DNA from: Brachypodium distachyon
Taxonomy: Eukaryota > Streptophyta > Magnoliopsida > Poales > Poaceae
Direction: 5' to 3'
NCBI RefSeq assembly: GCF_000005505.3
Contig: NC_016133.3
Span: forward strand, 14,942,001 to 15,006,000
DNA: 64,000 nucleotides
The notes beneath the pieces are model-generated. The model was given only the letters and a program-made list of their open reading frames with translations. It was not told the origin of the DNA and made no database searches. Positions within the stretch are counted from its first letter, which is position 1. The number at the start of each line of letters is the position of its first letter. Both the position numbers and the translations under genes were made by a program. Shown here piece by piece: positions 34,103-46,192 of the stretch.

Positions 34103-34760
34103 GGACGGAGGGAGTATCATCTTCCAAGACAATGCCTTCAAAAAGATGAAGGCGCATGTATATTGGCTTTGCCTTCATTTTTTGATCCAAAAATCAAACA
34201 GAAAATCCGGGGTGGTTTACTTGCGCCTAGTTCAGTTAAGTCTAGCTACTTTCATGCTATAGTAACAACCCCTCAATTTGCAAGGTGCGCCCAATTTGGT
34301 TCACTTTGGTCCAAAATGTGCTTAATCAAGCCATGCTACAAAGACGTCCTATCCAACAAGGACGACACATGTCATGTACAATGTGTGTGTAATCTGACTA
34401 TCTCATTTTTCTTTTTTTCTTCCTTTCTCTCGTCTCGTGTCTTTGTAATCTTCTATGCATGATCATGTTACTTTAGATCGTTCCCCAGCTATTTAAATGA
34501 AAATTGCTTTTGTTTCCCCAGCTATTTAAATGAAAATTGCTTAATCAGAATTGTTGCCCCAGCTATTTTAATGAAAAATGCTTAATCAGAATTGTTGCCC
34601 TTCAGAACATAGGTGTCCAAATAAATGATTTACGGACGATATTAGTAGTACTCCCTCAATCACTGATTTAGTACAATCCCTCAAGCAGTACTCCCTGCCG
34701 GAGGAAGTAGTATATATTGCGTAACCAAACAGTCATGGTACAATTAATTTAAACAAGATT
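34103..34760. repeat. MITE ends and a short tandem repeat
   Basis: A Stowaway terminus at 34101-34116 has no clear partner. Three tandem copies of a CCCCAGCTATTTAAATGAAA-type unit lie at 34482-34590, the last two extended by AATTGCTTAATCAGAATTG-like text. CTCCCTC-type MITE remnants lie at 34650-34713. No gene. Confidence 0.6.
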
Positions 34761-35470
34761 GCCATCGGGGCTAGTACTTACAGCAGGCAAGTGCGATGGT
34801 ACTGACGCGGTCTGCGCAGGCGACCACAGCGAAGACTCCCGCCGGCGCCCAAACCAGAATAGAATCCATGGTGGGTTGGAGGCCTGGAGGCCTGGAGACA
34901 TGATCGGCCAGATCCAGATTCCGATGGCCCAATCGATCCGGCCGACGGCAACCTAAGCGCGCAGGGGGCAGCGCAGCCGCCGCTCGTTCCGGTGTGGGTG
35001 AAGCCGATTTGGAAGAGATCCGTTGCGGGGTGAAGCCGATTCGGGAGAGAGAGAGGCACGGGGGGGAGTCTCGGGCTCTCGGCCGCTTTTGATGAGAAGA
35101 ATAATTTATTGCCGTCTTGACTATTTTTAAGGTTGCCTGTGGGTCCTACTCGAGGGAGGAAGCATGTCTCCACGGGTGATCGTGGCGTGGAAATGTGGAA
35201 TGGATGGCGCCCGAAACAGAGACTGAAGAAAGGGGTATGGCTGGCGGCAGGACACATCCACCGGTGAATTCGAAGCGGCGACGGCGGGTGCTGGCATTGA
35301 GCATTCGCCGCGGATTCCCGCCGCCAACTTGCCACACTCAAGCCAAACCGCGCCAATCGAAAACCCAAAACGTACTACTCCGTACTACACAGCGTTAAAC
35401 TCTGCAAAAATAGGGCGAGGAGGAGGAAAGCATACATGGTTACCTACCTAGAGAGTAGAGTGCATACAAG
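34761..35470 (-). repeat. Orphan leader modules without kinase
   Basis: Minus strand. The second-leader block (about 34990-34770) shares TGGAGACATGATCGGCCAGA-like text with the K3 and K5 leaders. The GC-rich module (35400-35130) ends with a CAATCGAAAACCCAAAACG-like segment, and 35443 is a TAG|GTAACC donor-like site. It lies 5' of K6, so it may be the remains of that copy's 5' region. Confidence 0.5.
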
Positions 35471-36270
35471 CTGCCGCCTGCCGCCACCGTAGCTGGCTTG
35501 GCCACCTTCTAATGTACAGGCGAGGCCAGCGATCTGAAGCTCAAGCTCTCCCGTCTTCGGGCCACCAACAATAATACGAGTACAGTACTAGTCTTCGGCT
35601 TTCATCTTAGTGGGAACAAGTATTTAAAGGGCGTTGGCACAAGCTGCCCAAAATGGCCTCTGGTCTTGTTTACTGAGGGAGTTGGCCCAAGGGGGACAAA
35701 ATGGCCTCTGGTCTTGTTTAAGGGGGGGATGCTCCTGACATCATCATGTGATCTCTCCAGCCCGCGCGGCTCTGGACCAATCAGATTTATTTATTTATTT
35801 TTAACGAAACACAGCGATTTTTTTTTTTGAACAGCCAACACAGCGAATTTTATTATAGTAAAAAAACAAGGAGATACAGGCATCGTGGAAATTCCACGAC
35901 AATCGACGATGCTAGGGTCGCAGCCGACGTCACATGTACGTAATTACGTTCATTGGTCCTAAACAAGTAAGTCAACCCGCCGACCCGGCCCAGACCAAAC
36001 CGGCTTCACGGTTTTTGGGCTGGTTGGGTTAACACGGGTCTACCGACACCAACCGAGCCGTGCAGCACCACACACTGCGGGCCTTTTCTCGCTGGATTGC
36101 ACAGAAATCGCTGCTCGCATTGGAGCTTCTTCGGTTCGGTTACCTTCTTCTATTAACTGATGGACTGGTTTTCTAAAAAAAACAAAAAAAGGAGTGTGAT
36201 AGACTGATACTCAAGTGCGCGGAGCGGCGATGCTGATCCAGGAGAGCGCCATGAGTGATGAGACCTCCGA
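35471..36270. other. Intergenic; short direct repeat
   Basis: A segment containing AAAATGGCCTCTGGTCTTGT occurs twice (about 35648 and 35698). Otherwise AT-rich runs and no gene. Confidence 0.45.
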
Positions 36271-36279
36271 CCGGAAAAA

Positions 36280-36980
36280 ACCGGAGCTGGAACTCTCTGC
36301 GGCCTGTTTAGCGCTCTGGACTAGATGGTGGGCAACTGGACCGGGGAAAACCGGATGACCTGGGCGGTTTCGGTGAAAACCCGTGAACCGGCCGGTTTGG
36401 CTCGAACCGCCCGGTTCGATTCCTGTCCAAAACACCGCGCGATATAATACGTGCGCGAAAGGGGGATCGAACTCACGACCTGGGCCTAATAACAACCTGA
36501 CCTACCGGTGCTTGTTTGTTATACAAAGCACAACAATCTTTTTATTTTTATATTCACAGCGTTGGGCCTGTTTTGGTCAGGGTTCTGGACCCTTATTTCC
36601 ACTTGGGATGTATGTCGCCGGTTGGCCTTGAACCAGTTCGGCCCACTTCGCGAGATTTGAAACCAGGCACGATGATGTTCTCTAAAAGAAAAAAGGCACG
36701 ATGCTGCTACAACGTGGACCAAAAGTCAGTTAAATGCTTGTTTTTTTGGTACTTGGGGTTTTAAACATGTGACAAAAATTTAGTGTTGCTCGAAAATATT
36801 CACGTCAACTACTCTTAATTGCAGGTTACACTAATTTTTTGCAGCATTTAGTTAAAAATATACTATTTTATATCTTAAAAAACCAGACCGGTTCAACGGT
36901 GAACTCGCGGTTTGACCGGAAAAACCTGAACCGAGAGCCTCGCCGGTTCGGTCACCGGTTCGGTTTTCAAAACTAGGGGC
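36280..36980. mobile_element. CCGGTT-rich inverted-repeat element
   Basis: Both ends are dense in AACCGG/CCGGTT words in opposite orientation: about 36290-36425 and 36885-36975, the latter reading GGTTCGGTTTTCAAAACTA at its edge. The centre is AT-rich and holds a GGGGGATCGAACTCACGACC stretch resembling a tRNA B-box region. This looks like a non-autonomous DNA transposon, but the terminal repeats are imperfect and no target duplication was fixed. Confidence 0.4.
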
Positions 36981-37532
36981 TGGACTCTTTGGTGTCGTTC
37001 CGGACAAGCTGGAAGCTGACACGGCGTCTACCTCAGAAGGAGAGGAGTAGGGACGCAGATTCAGTGAAGTAATGCCCCCGATTTGGGCTGGCTTTCCGTG
37101 GGACTCACGTGTCAGCCACCTAAAGGCACGTGAATCCTTCTCCGAGGAGTAGCCTGTGCGGAACTTAACAGAAATTCGCTCAGCATGACTCCAATTTTTT
37201 ACTATAGCAAAATACTGGAATGCTAGCTTGATTGCTTAAGCACATTGGTCTACTCCCAGAATCGGTTTGTTTATTTCCAACATCAATGAAGCATCTGATT
37301 TCGCCATCTTGTATTTTCTGATTTCAACTGGATTAGTTGAACTGATCTTCTCTCAGTTTCTCGTACCCTCGTAGTTCTCCCACTTTTCTCCCCGAAACAC
37401 TTGTTATACTGACATAATGGTTAGAAGAAATGAAGAATCATATTAATCAATGTTCATTCTCCATTCTACTCGATGCGGAAATTCGTCATGAATCATAACA
37501 TCATTTGTTTCATTGCAATGGCAATATTTAAG
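36981..37532. other. Intergenic, partly 3' flank of K5
   Basis: No gene. The right part contains blocks shared with the K1 and K4 3' flanks. Confidence 0.4.
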
Positions 37533-37636
37533 TACTCCCTCCAATCCATAATAGGTGTCAACGTGTTATTGATTTAGTACAAAGTTGTACTAAAGATGTA
37601 CTAAATCAGCGACACCTATTATGGGTCGGAGAAAGT
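37533..37636. mobile_element. Short Stowaway-type MITE, hairpin-forming
   Basis: Starts TACTCCCTCCAATCCATAAT and ends with its near-perfect inverse (ATTATGGGTCGGAGAAAGTA). Inner arms TTGATTTAGTAC and GTACTAAATCAG also pair, so the 104-bp element can fold end to end into one hairpin. Confidence 0.85.
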
Positions 37637-37897
37637 AATTAAAAGCAGATGCATGGTATCCACCGAGTGCAATTTAGAATTTTGCAAAATTTCTGTAAAA
37701 CATCTGCAGAACCAAATTTTCTATGCATCTGGAAACCTTGTCAGAAACAGGATGACACGTCTTCAAAACCACGGCAAAACAAATTTGGAAAATACAAAGG
37801 GGCATCCACAAAACAAGTTATGTCTGGTACATGTTTCCGCCCGCACACAAGCAACAATAGTGGTCCTCAAAGTTGATACATAGCAGGCTAGACCGAA

Positions 37898-38958
37898 TCA
37901 ACGACCACTGCGGAGGCGGTAGAGACCCTCACGCATGGCTGGCCTCTGATGTGGCTTCTCGACAGTGCAATCTACACCGAGCCTGAACATGACCGCCATC
38001 TCCTTGAGGTATCGTGATCAATCTGGGATAGCCATGTCGACGACGTCACTGAAATCTCCAGTGCTCTCCATCAGTCGTTTGCAATAGGTTGCCAAGTGGC
38101 CATTTGCAACCGCTTCATTGGCCAACCGCCCAGTGACGAGCTCTAGCAGCACCACACCAAGGCTGTACACATCAACCTTGGAGGTCACCGCGGTCGTATA
38201 TTATGCAACAAGTAGATAAATTGATATGTATGATGTTTTGTAATCTCTATCATTAGTCGGACAAATTGAGTGCATTGATCAATCTCACCTGGAGCCGTAT
38301 AGCTCACAATGTTGACAGCAGGGAGCTCCCAGATTGGCACCGGCTGGTCATTTCCGGCAAGGTTGATCCGTGCAAGATCGAAACCTGCAATCTTGGGCTT
38401 GAAGCCAGTGTCAAGCAAAATGTTGGTAGAGTTGATGTTGTAGTGCACAATGGAGTGGTTGCGTCCATGATGCAGGTAACAGAGCCCTATGGTGACACCG
38501 ATGGCGATGGCCCGCCTCATTGGCCAGTCCAGCACCCCCTCTGCAGTCAGATGGCGATGAGCAGGGTGCAGCCACTGGTGGAGGCTGCCATTCTCCTTGT
38601 GATCGTAGACGAGCAGGATGAAGTTATCCTTTGGAATGTAAGCTGCTAGACTGATAATATTGTCATGGCAAATGCTGTCCAGCAACTTCACTTCAGACTG
38701 GCAGCGGCTGTCGAGACTGGCATCCACTACACTTCCACTCTCGTTCTGCAGCTTCTTCACAACCACCGCCCTGGATGTGTCCTGCAGCTGAACTCGGTGC
38801 AATACAGAGGTCCAGGTGCCACCATTGATACTGCTGATGACATCACCATCACCAAGGTTGTTAAGTATATCTTGGTCATTGTGAAGCTGAAAGTGAAAAT
38901 TGCTTCTCTTGCTGCCACAGAGGCATCCCCAGAATCAGAAATTCCATCCTGAATTCAT
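37898..38958 (-). pseudogene. K5, decayed pseudokinase copy
   Basis: Minus strand; exon A about 38958-38289 and exon B about 38202-37898. Lesions seen: a TGA nine codons after the family ATG; a lost intron acceptor (GCAG to GCAT at about 38203); a 15-base deletion at the WAGKH position; and CGA to TGA in the AIPDRARYLKE region (about 38012). Exon A from the MHRVQLQ region onward is open, with AVVVKKL, SEVKLLDSICHDNIISL, IVHYNINSTNILLD (HRD to HYN) and KIAGFDLARI (GFD). The motif changes shared with intact copies predate this decay. Its leader is interrupted by the Mutator-like element at 40.48 kb. Confidence 0.82.
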
Positions 38959-38989
38959 CTTCAGCACCGGCACCTCCACGTACGGCAAA

Positions 38990-40131
38990 GAGCTGGTAAT
39001 GGCCCATGACGAGGCTCGTGTTAATGTGAAATGACATGAACACGTAGCAGAAATAGACTAGTTTTGAGCTAAAATGTTTCTGTACAAACAATGAAAAAAA
39101 AGATAAAGATGCAATGCCGAAGACGTCAAAGCCGGAAAAACAATCTGAATTACAATGAGAAAACCAGATGACAAATAGGTTGCTGAAATGTGATCAATTT
39201 CAGTTGAACCAACCAAAGTAAAATATAAAATACAGTAACAACCCCTCAAACTTGCAGGGTAGACTCCAAAGTTCATGTACTCTTAAAATGCATATTTAGG
39301 CTCCTATGTTAAAGTGGCTCACTTTGGTCCAAGAGGTGTTTTGCTGGATCTGACCGCAGATTGGTACGCTGACTGAAATGGACTCTAGCTACCCTAGAGG
39401 CGGACATCCACGACAGTGGAGTTCCGACAAACAGAATGACTAAGTAGGCTATTCAAGAAGAAAGTGTTTACTCTGTTATTCATGACTCACGAGTGCTTAG
39501 AAAGAAAAATAGTACTCCCTCCGAGCCATATCACTTGTCGAAATATTACATGTATATAGATGCTTTTTAAACATACAATAATCCTTATTTGGGCAAATTT
39601 GAGACAAGTAATATGGATCGGAGGGAGTACTACATTGTCAAACAGTTATGTTAAGTTCTATCTAATCCAGTGCAAGCTTCTCATAGTAGGTGTTTTAAAT
39701 GATTTATCACAGGTTAAATAATAAATAATCACCTCTTAAGCGTTATTGTGTAATCAAACACTGATGCTACAATATAAACAATTAAACATCACTGGTATCC
39801 AAGAGTTGACAAGACAAAACTGGTTTATTTTGCCTCTCCAAAATGCTCCAGTTCATTGTGGTGCTAAATAGGTGCTCTGGATCTAATTGTAGCGTCAAAT
39901 TTGAGTTTTTGACAACTGAGCAGTGTCCGGCTCAACATTTCAGTTTCCCTGACTGCAACGCGAAACAGAGCATTGGAGCTTAGTGAGAACACAAATTAAA
40001 TTTGTGTCATCAGTGTTGCTCGATTCGGTGGAATATGAAGAAAAGGAACTGGATTACTCTAAGCACTTGTTCCAATGTACGCTCCATAGGACCGAGGGGA
40101 ATGGAAACAAGAAGAAGAAATAGGGATCGAC
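38990..40131 (-). other. Presumed 5' intron of K5
   Basis: Carries the same blocks, inverted, as the K2 intron (18.6-19.5 kb), for example the TTTGGTCCAA and CACCTCTTAAGCGTTATT stretches. This defines an intron subtype shared by K2, K5 and K7 and different from K1, K3 and K4. Contains the MITE at 39513-39629. Confidence 0.5.
39513..39629. mobile_element. Stowaway-type MITE
   Basis: TACTCCCTCCGAGCCATATC at the left and the inverse (ATATGGATCGGAGGGAGTA) at the right; 117 bp; same family as the elements at 13848 and 61241. Confidence 0.85.
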
Positions 40132-40483
40132 CTGAAGCTAGTAGCTGGATATGAAGAATTGAGAAGAACACGTCTCCTGCCCTTCCTCTCCCCTGTCGGA
40201 CGCAGCTCGAGCAAGAGCGGTGATGCTGCCGCCGCCACCGACCGGAGAAGAGGATGGTCGCCGCCACGGGGGGTGGAGACCTGGAGGCATGATGGGCCAC
40301 ATCCGGCTGCTGCCTCATCGATCCGGCCGATGGCAACCTAAGCTAGGACGGGGGCGGGCAGCGCCGCCGGTGTGTGTGCCCGGGGGTTGGGGTGGGGGTC
40401 AGCCGGTCAGCCCTGAGGTGGGGTGGGGGTCAGCCCTGAGAGAGAGAGACGGGGCTCATTTTGACGGGAAGACGTTTTTCTTC
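40132..40483 (-). other. Second leader segment of K5
   Basis: Minus strand. Close match to 18351-18602 at K2 (GGCGGCAGCATCACCG-like and CATCATGCCTCCAGGTCTCC text), ending TAGCTTCAG|GTCGATCC. Its upstream continuation is interrupted by the Mutator-like element whose inverted repeat begins at about 40484. Confidence 0.5.
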
Positions 40484-40848
40484 TTACGTCCGTCTTATCA
40501 CTTGACTGTAACTTCTGGAAATTTTATCCGAAAACCACAACCGAGCCGCCTAATCGCGTTTGGCTTCTGTTAACAGCGAATCTGACGTCCCTGACCCACA
40601 TGTAAGAGCTGACGGGGCAGTTGACGGGGCACCGGACGAGCGGGGCGAGCCAGACTCCGACCGGTCCGGTCGGTAGATAAGCCGGGCGAGCCGCGAGCCC
40701 ATTCTGCGCGCGAAAAGGAAGCTTCGTTTCCCTCCATTCGCGCCTTCGCGGGCAGTGAAGTCACGGGGGGCGGCGGCGGCGGCAGCTTCGAGTTCGCCGA
40801 CGGGAAGGAGCTTTGCCCGGGAAGGAGCACGTCGGTGGCACACTGCAA

Positions 40849-41581
40849 TGGATAATGAGGTGAGTCAACTCTACACACTTGAGGATTAGGGTTTGGAATT
40901 TGAGGATTTTGGGATTAGGGTTCGGTTCTGTTCATCTTCGATTTGGGGGATTTGGTGCATGCAGTATAGGAATTGAAGGGGCTCACATTCATCTTTGCAG
41001 GGGAGTTGCCGCTTTTATGGCAAAGTTCCTATCGACATTGACGATGTGGAGTACCATGGTGTGGAGGTGGACACGAAGCTGAAGTGCCGTCATGGGTTGC
41101 AGCCAGTTCGTAGGGTTGCCTTTGAGGGCACTGATACAGGCTGACGCTTCATCAGTTGTTGTATTGAGGTAAATAACACTCATTTGCAGTCAAGAGTCTT
41201 GAGATAAGTAACACTGATTCAATCTTGTTTGCTGCTGAGGATGTTGACAGGTGCGATTTTATATGTTGGTATGAACCTGAATGACCCATGACAATGAAGA
41301 ATGCTCTTCAAGCTTTGTGGAAGAAGCTAGATGAGAAGGAGCAGAGTATGTACAGTGAGATTAATTCGTTGCTGAATCACATGTTACATGAGAAGTTGAA
41401 GGCAGAGAAGGAAAAAGAAGATGTGGAGACTGAAATGGCAGAAATTGTAGCTGAATTTGAGGAGAAGCTGCAGGTTATGAAGACAGTTGTTGAGAAGAAG
41501 AACAAATGGTTCATGATTTCAGTTAGCTGCGATGTAGTGATGCTTGGAGTTTTAGATTCTGTGTTTGCTCTCAAATCATGA
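40849..41581 (+). pseudogene. GRF-type zinc-finger protein carried by the MULE, two stops
   Basis: Exons inferred from splice signals: 40849-40860 (ATG, donor GAG|GTGAGT), 41001-41168 (acceptor TTTGCAG, donor GAG|GTAAAT) and 41240-41581. The translated order matches a GRF zinc finger: SCRFYGKV and KCRHGLQPV, then RFISCCIE and CDFICWYEP, giving the C-H-C-C ligand pattern with the RF and W positions. It is followed by a C-terminal coiled coil (ALQALWKKLDEKEQ, KAEKEKEDVETEMAEIVAEF) and a hydrophobic tail (SCDVVMLGVLDSVFAL). Two in-frame TGA codons (41142-41144 and 41282-41284) interrupt it. GRF-finger proteins of this shape are common in grass genomes and transposons; their role is unknown. Confidence 0.7.
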
Positions 41582-42129
41582 ATGTGTGTTGGCTGCAATG
41601 TAATGTGTGTTTGCTGCAATGTAGTAATGTGTGTTGGCTGCAATGCAATGTAGTGATTTCAGTTAGTTGCAATGTAGTAATCTGTGTTTGCTGTCAAATC
41701 CTTCAATTGTAATCTGTGACAATGAATGTGCACTGAATATGTTGGCTGCTGTTTATTATGAATGAATATCATCTGTTTGAATGAGTTTTGAATTGGGACA
41801 GAATGCACACAGGACATAATGAAACACAGTCTTGCTAGAATTGGACAGAATGAAGAGAATTTGGACATAATTGGGACACATCAAGTCGATAACATGAACT
41901 GGAACTTAAAGTGCCACAAAAGCTGGCCAAAATACACACATAATCAGTCACTTGTACAGCCACACAAACTGGCCAAAATGCACACATAATCAGTCACTTC
42001 TACAGCCACACAACCTGGCCAAAATGCACACAGTCTCAGTCACTTCTACAGCCATAAGAGGTTCACAACAACATTACAAGTTCACAACTACCATAACAGG
42101 TTACACATCATTGTCATCAACTCTGAAAG

Positions 42130-45100
42130 AAGATTCTACCCCTGCAGTGAAGTACTCCATCATTCTTCCCCTTGGCCTTGTCACTCCTCCTCTTCCTCTA
42201 ACAGTAGGCATCTTTGCTGCCCTTGTCACCCCTCCTCTTCCTCTAACAGCAGGCATCTTTGCTGCCCTTGGAACTCTATATGGTGCAAACCTGGGAGCTT
42301 CATATGCTGGCTCTGGAGTTGTGTAGCTTGGTTCTGGAGGTGGGTAGCTTGCTAATGGTGGTGGTGGTGTGTAGCTTGGTTCTAGAGGTGGGTAACTTGC
42401 TAGGGGTGGTTCTGTGCTTACATCTCCTCCTGCCGAGCCTCCTTCATCTTCTTGCCTTCTTCTATTACTCTAATGACATGAAAAAGATGTTAGTTATGCT
42501 TAGTGTTATATAAATGTGTGTACTAGAAATCATTAAGTTACCTGATGTTGTCTTTTCCTAATCTCCAGATCATGCCTCAAAGGCTTGGAGCAGCTTGTGT
42601 ACTTGTGGCCTTGCAAGTGACAGCTGCTACAAGTGGAAGTTGTCATTCTGCCTTTTCCTACAGGTACTTAGCTTTCTCATCTGCTCCTTTCCTTCTATTC
42701 TTCTTCCTTCTACCAGGGTGGTTCAGGAAAATAGGTGGATCAATATCAGGACTAGCTGTCTTGATCCATGCATGTTTGCCAGGGACTGGATACACCAACA
42801 GCTTGTGTGCTTCTTTGTATAAAGGCATTTTGAAAAATGGGTTAACATAATCTTCAAGGTGACTTCTTGATTTGTAGATGGCAGCACAAGCATGCTTGCA
42901 TGGCACTCCATTCAGGTCCCATCTTCTGCAGCCACATGTGTGAGCTAACAAGTTAACATGATAACTATGATCTCCACTTCCTACCTGCCATATTCCCTGT
43001 CCAGCACACACTGGCCTGCATGGCCTTGATCTCTTTTTCTCCATCTCTAACCATTCAACATACTTTGGACATATCTCCCAATTAGCTGTTGCAGCCCCCT
43101 CTCTCTTCTCATTAAATCTGGCCATTAGTTTAGTCCTAATCCCTTCTATTATTGTGATAATAGGTTTATCTCTTAATGATATGATGAATTTGTTGAAAAC
43201 CTAAGATAAGTTGTTGACCACTAAATCAGTTTTACAATTGGTGTCCATAGCATGTCTACACCAGTGCTTAGTTGGTATCTTGTTCAACCATTCCCATGCA
43301 GCCTCACACTCATCTTTCAAAGCAGCCATAGCCTCATCAAAGTGGTGCTTAGTGTATGCATAACTAGCACTGTACATTAACTTCTTTAAGTCACCACCCC
43401 TAAACCCTGCTATTTGAAAGTTCTGGTACAAATGCCTAAGACAATATCTTTGTTCACAATCAGAAAAAACTCTGTCTAAGGCTCCAAGAAGACCCTATTA
43501 ATGTATTAAAGTATTTATGTCAGCCATATGAAACAATTTCAACTTTGAATTCATATTTCCTACATATGTATGTATGTTGCATACCTTTTGTTTATCAGAC
43601 ATGAAAGTCCATCTAAATATGGGCCTGAATCACCATCAAGTGCATATTTGAGCTGTTCCAAGAACCAACACCAGCTAGGGGTATCCTCTTTGCCAACCAC
43701 AACAAAAGCCAAAGAAAACAAATTATTGTTTCCATCCCTTCCTGAAGCTGCCAAGACTTGAGCCCCAGTAGTCAACTTGATAAAACACCCATCAACACCT
43801 GATAATATACAGTTTTAGTTATTTAACTATGAAATGTATCAGATAATGATTTAAACAATGAGACAATAGTTTAATGATTTACCTATGAAGGGCCTGCATC
43901 CATTTTTAAATCTTTGAATTTGTGCATTCAGGCAGTAGAACGGCCCATGAAACCTAGGATTGATAGCTGGCCTTGGTTGCATCATGGTGTGGACAATACA
44001 CTTGCTACCTAGATTGGTGTCAAGGACAGTCTGGAGGTAATCTCTAATTCTGACATATTGCTCCTTGTGATTCCCTAACACCACCTCAGGTGTCTTTGCT
44101 CTTGCCCTATAAGCTGTCAATTTTGACACTTCAACACCATAATCTCTGATGGTCTTGTCAATCATTGCTGTTACTTTCCAATCTGGGTCACTCCTTATTG
44201 CCTGCTCATATGTCTTGCTAAGCCAGCCACTAGTAACCCTTGATGTCTCATAGTCTATTCCACAGGAATGATTCATTACAAGCTTTCTAATGCACACTGT
44301 CTTCTCATGTTTAATTTGTGAAGCTACCATATAGAATGGACAGAATTCTTTCCTGCAACGAACAATTACTCTATCTTTATCATTTCTGAGATACTTGTAG
44401 TCTCTAACTTGTGCAATGTGCAAATCCTTTATAGCACGTCTAAACTGATGGACATCAGTAAAGCACATGCCTAACATAATCTGATAATAAGGCTGCTTCC
44501 TAGCTTCATCATACCATACCCTAGGAAGTAACTTCTTGGCTCTACTCTTCTTCTTAAGTGGTTGCATCAGTGTATCTACTTCAGCCCCATCATCATCACT
44601 AGATCCCAACTCTTCTTTGATGTTCAGATCATCATCAGACAATACAAACACTGGGACATCACTACTAGAACCTTGGGCTGCTGCATCTCTCTTCTGTGTC
44701 CCAATTGTTGAAGCTTTCCTTTTCCTTCCTGTGCTGACAGATTCTTGAGTTTCTTGCACTGGAACTTCAACATTAGTTGGAACTGGATCTGGCAGAGGCA
44801 CATCATCTGTTTCAGCAAATGGATCATGCAGAGTCACATCATCTGGTTCAGCAAACAAATCCTCATCTTCTGTATCTCCTTCTACATGCAATTCAGGATC
44901 ATCTTTCTCTCTCTGAATCTCTTGCATTTTCTCCAATGCCTCCAAGTCCACTACATTCCCACTGCCATCAGGTGCAAATGCTTCATCTGCACTGCTATCA
45001 TCTGAAAGTATCAACAGGCCCTCCTCATCAATGCTAGCAATGTCTTTCCCTTTGTCCTTCTGCAAATGCAAACTCTCTTTATTCACACTCTCTTGTGTGC

Positions 45101-45501
45101 CAAACATCTATTGCCTTAACAAACTCAGGTTGTCTAGTTGGCTTAAAAGATCTCTTAGGCTTTGAAGGTGATGGCTTCAATGTGGGCTTCAAAGGAGATG
45201 TACATTTCCTAAAGATTGTCAAGGTGACTTTCTTGACAGTCTCATACTTCTTCATCATCTCTTCTACCTTCTCATTGCTATCTATCACCTCTAGCCCAGA
45301 AATGCCTTTGCTTTCTTGTTTCATATAGTACATATATGAATCCCCAATGTACCCAAAGGTAGAAATCAAACTGAGCAAGTTTTGATATCTCAAATCTGTC
45401 CTGCCAATCCTTCGTTTAACCATGTCTAAGCCATCAAACAACAGACTGACATCCCAAACCTCATCGTCAAGCCTACGGCAGTTGAACGAAAAACTACTCA
45501 A
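42130..45501 (-). pseudogene. MULE transposase, decayed
   Basis: Minus strand, N- to C-terminus. 45501-45079: N-terminal domain (DEVWDVSLLFDGLDMVKRR, FGYIGDSYMYYMK). 45107-43851: acidic linker, a basic KKKSRAKKLLPRVWYDE, then the MuDR DNA-binding-like domain (MCFTDVHQFRRAIKDL, with C and H residues of the zinc region). 43800-43586: start of the DDE core (GVDGCFIKLTTG, SWCWFLEQL). 43500-42900: core end (GLLGALDRVFSDCEQRYCLR) and SWIM finger (CGCRRWDLNGVPCKHACAAI). 42700-42130: basic and proline-rich tail (PGRRKKNRRK). Breaks: a one-base frame change at 45098-45110, another just before the intron at 43586-43499, and a TAG at 43201-43203. In life it would bind the terminal repeats and catalyse cut-and-paste transposition. 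Confidence 0.8.
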
Positions 45502-45914
45502 TTCGTAGCAGTAATAACAGCAACTCGTCCCAAAAAGTACACCTACTAACCAAACCCTAACATCTCAACCTCTATCAGCTCCCGATTTACCTAACCCTAG
45601 CTAATTCGTCACCACTGTCAGACTACTCCATGACGCAGTGATTATTCCCACAAATGAAATCCACCTAAATCCGCAACGAAATTCACCAAAAAAAACGTCG
45701 ATCATCCAAATCCCCCAACCCTTCCTCACAAGCCAGTACCATCGCGGAAAAATCAACCGACCCCAAGATGCGACACAATCAAGAAAGAGATCAACGGATC
45801 TTACCAAACCCCGTCGCCGTAGTCGCTCCAGTTTATCGACATTGCCGCCGCCGAACTCTGGCAGCATGCCCGCCGTCGCCCAACCCGTCGCCGTCGCCTC
45901 CTCTGTCGCCTTTT

Positions 45915-45915
<1 letters not shown>

Positions 45916-45954
<39 letters not shown>
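45916..45954. repeat. (GA)n microsatellite inside the MULE
   Basis: About 19 GA units close to the right inverted repeat, upstream of the transposase gene on the minus strand, perhaps in its 5' UTR or promoter. Confidence 0.95.
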
Positions 45955-45958
<4 letters not shown>

Positions 45959-46192
45959 CAAGAGAGAGCGGGACGAGAGAGAACGTGGGAGGGGAATGGA
46001 CTGGTTCGGTCGAACCAGGTCCAAACCCAAATAAACCAGCCCGGTACCCCGTTAGCTGCCCCGTCAGCTCTTACATGTGGGCTAGGGACGTCAGATTCGC
46101 TGTTAACAGAAGCCAAACGCGATTAGGCGGCTCGGTTGTGGTTTTCGGATAAAATTTCGAGAAGTTGTCGTTAAGTGATAAGACGGACGTAA

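Larger units (their letters stand above)
40484..46192 (-). mobile_element. Mutator-like element (MULE), 5.7 kb
   Basis: Long terminal inverted repeats: left about 40484-40640, right about 46030-46192. Both contain GCCTAATCGCGTTTGGCTTC and, further in, CACATGTAAGAGCTGACGGGG, one of them inverted. The outer ends read TTACGTCCGTCTTATCA. Inside are a minus-strand MULE transposase (decayed) and, on the plus strand next to the left repeat, a GRF zinc-finger gene (decayed). A 9-bp target duplication was not found at the edges I assigned; flanking GACGGGAAG (40463) and GACGGGAGG (about 46243) resemble each other but do not abut the repeats. It lies in the K5 leader. Confidence 0.85.

Noticed and set aside
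34482..34600. CRISPR-like spaced repeats
   Set aside because: Only three imperfect tandem units in an AT-rich plant intergenic region; no spacer architecture and no Cas genes.
36445..36510. tRNA-like segment within the CCGGTT-rich element
   Set aside because: Only a B-box-like stretch is seen, without an A box at proper spacing or a cloverleaf.
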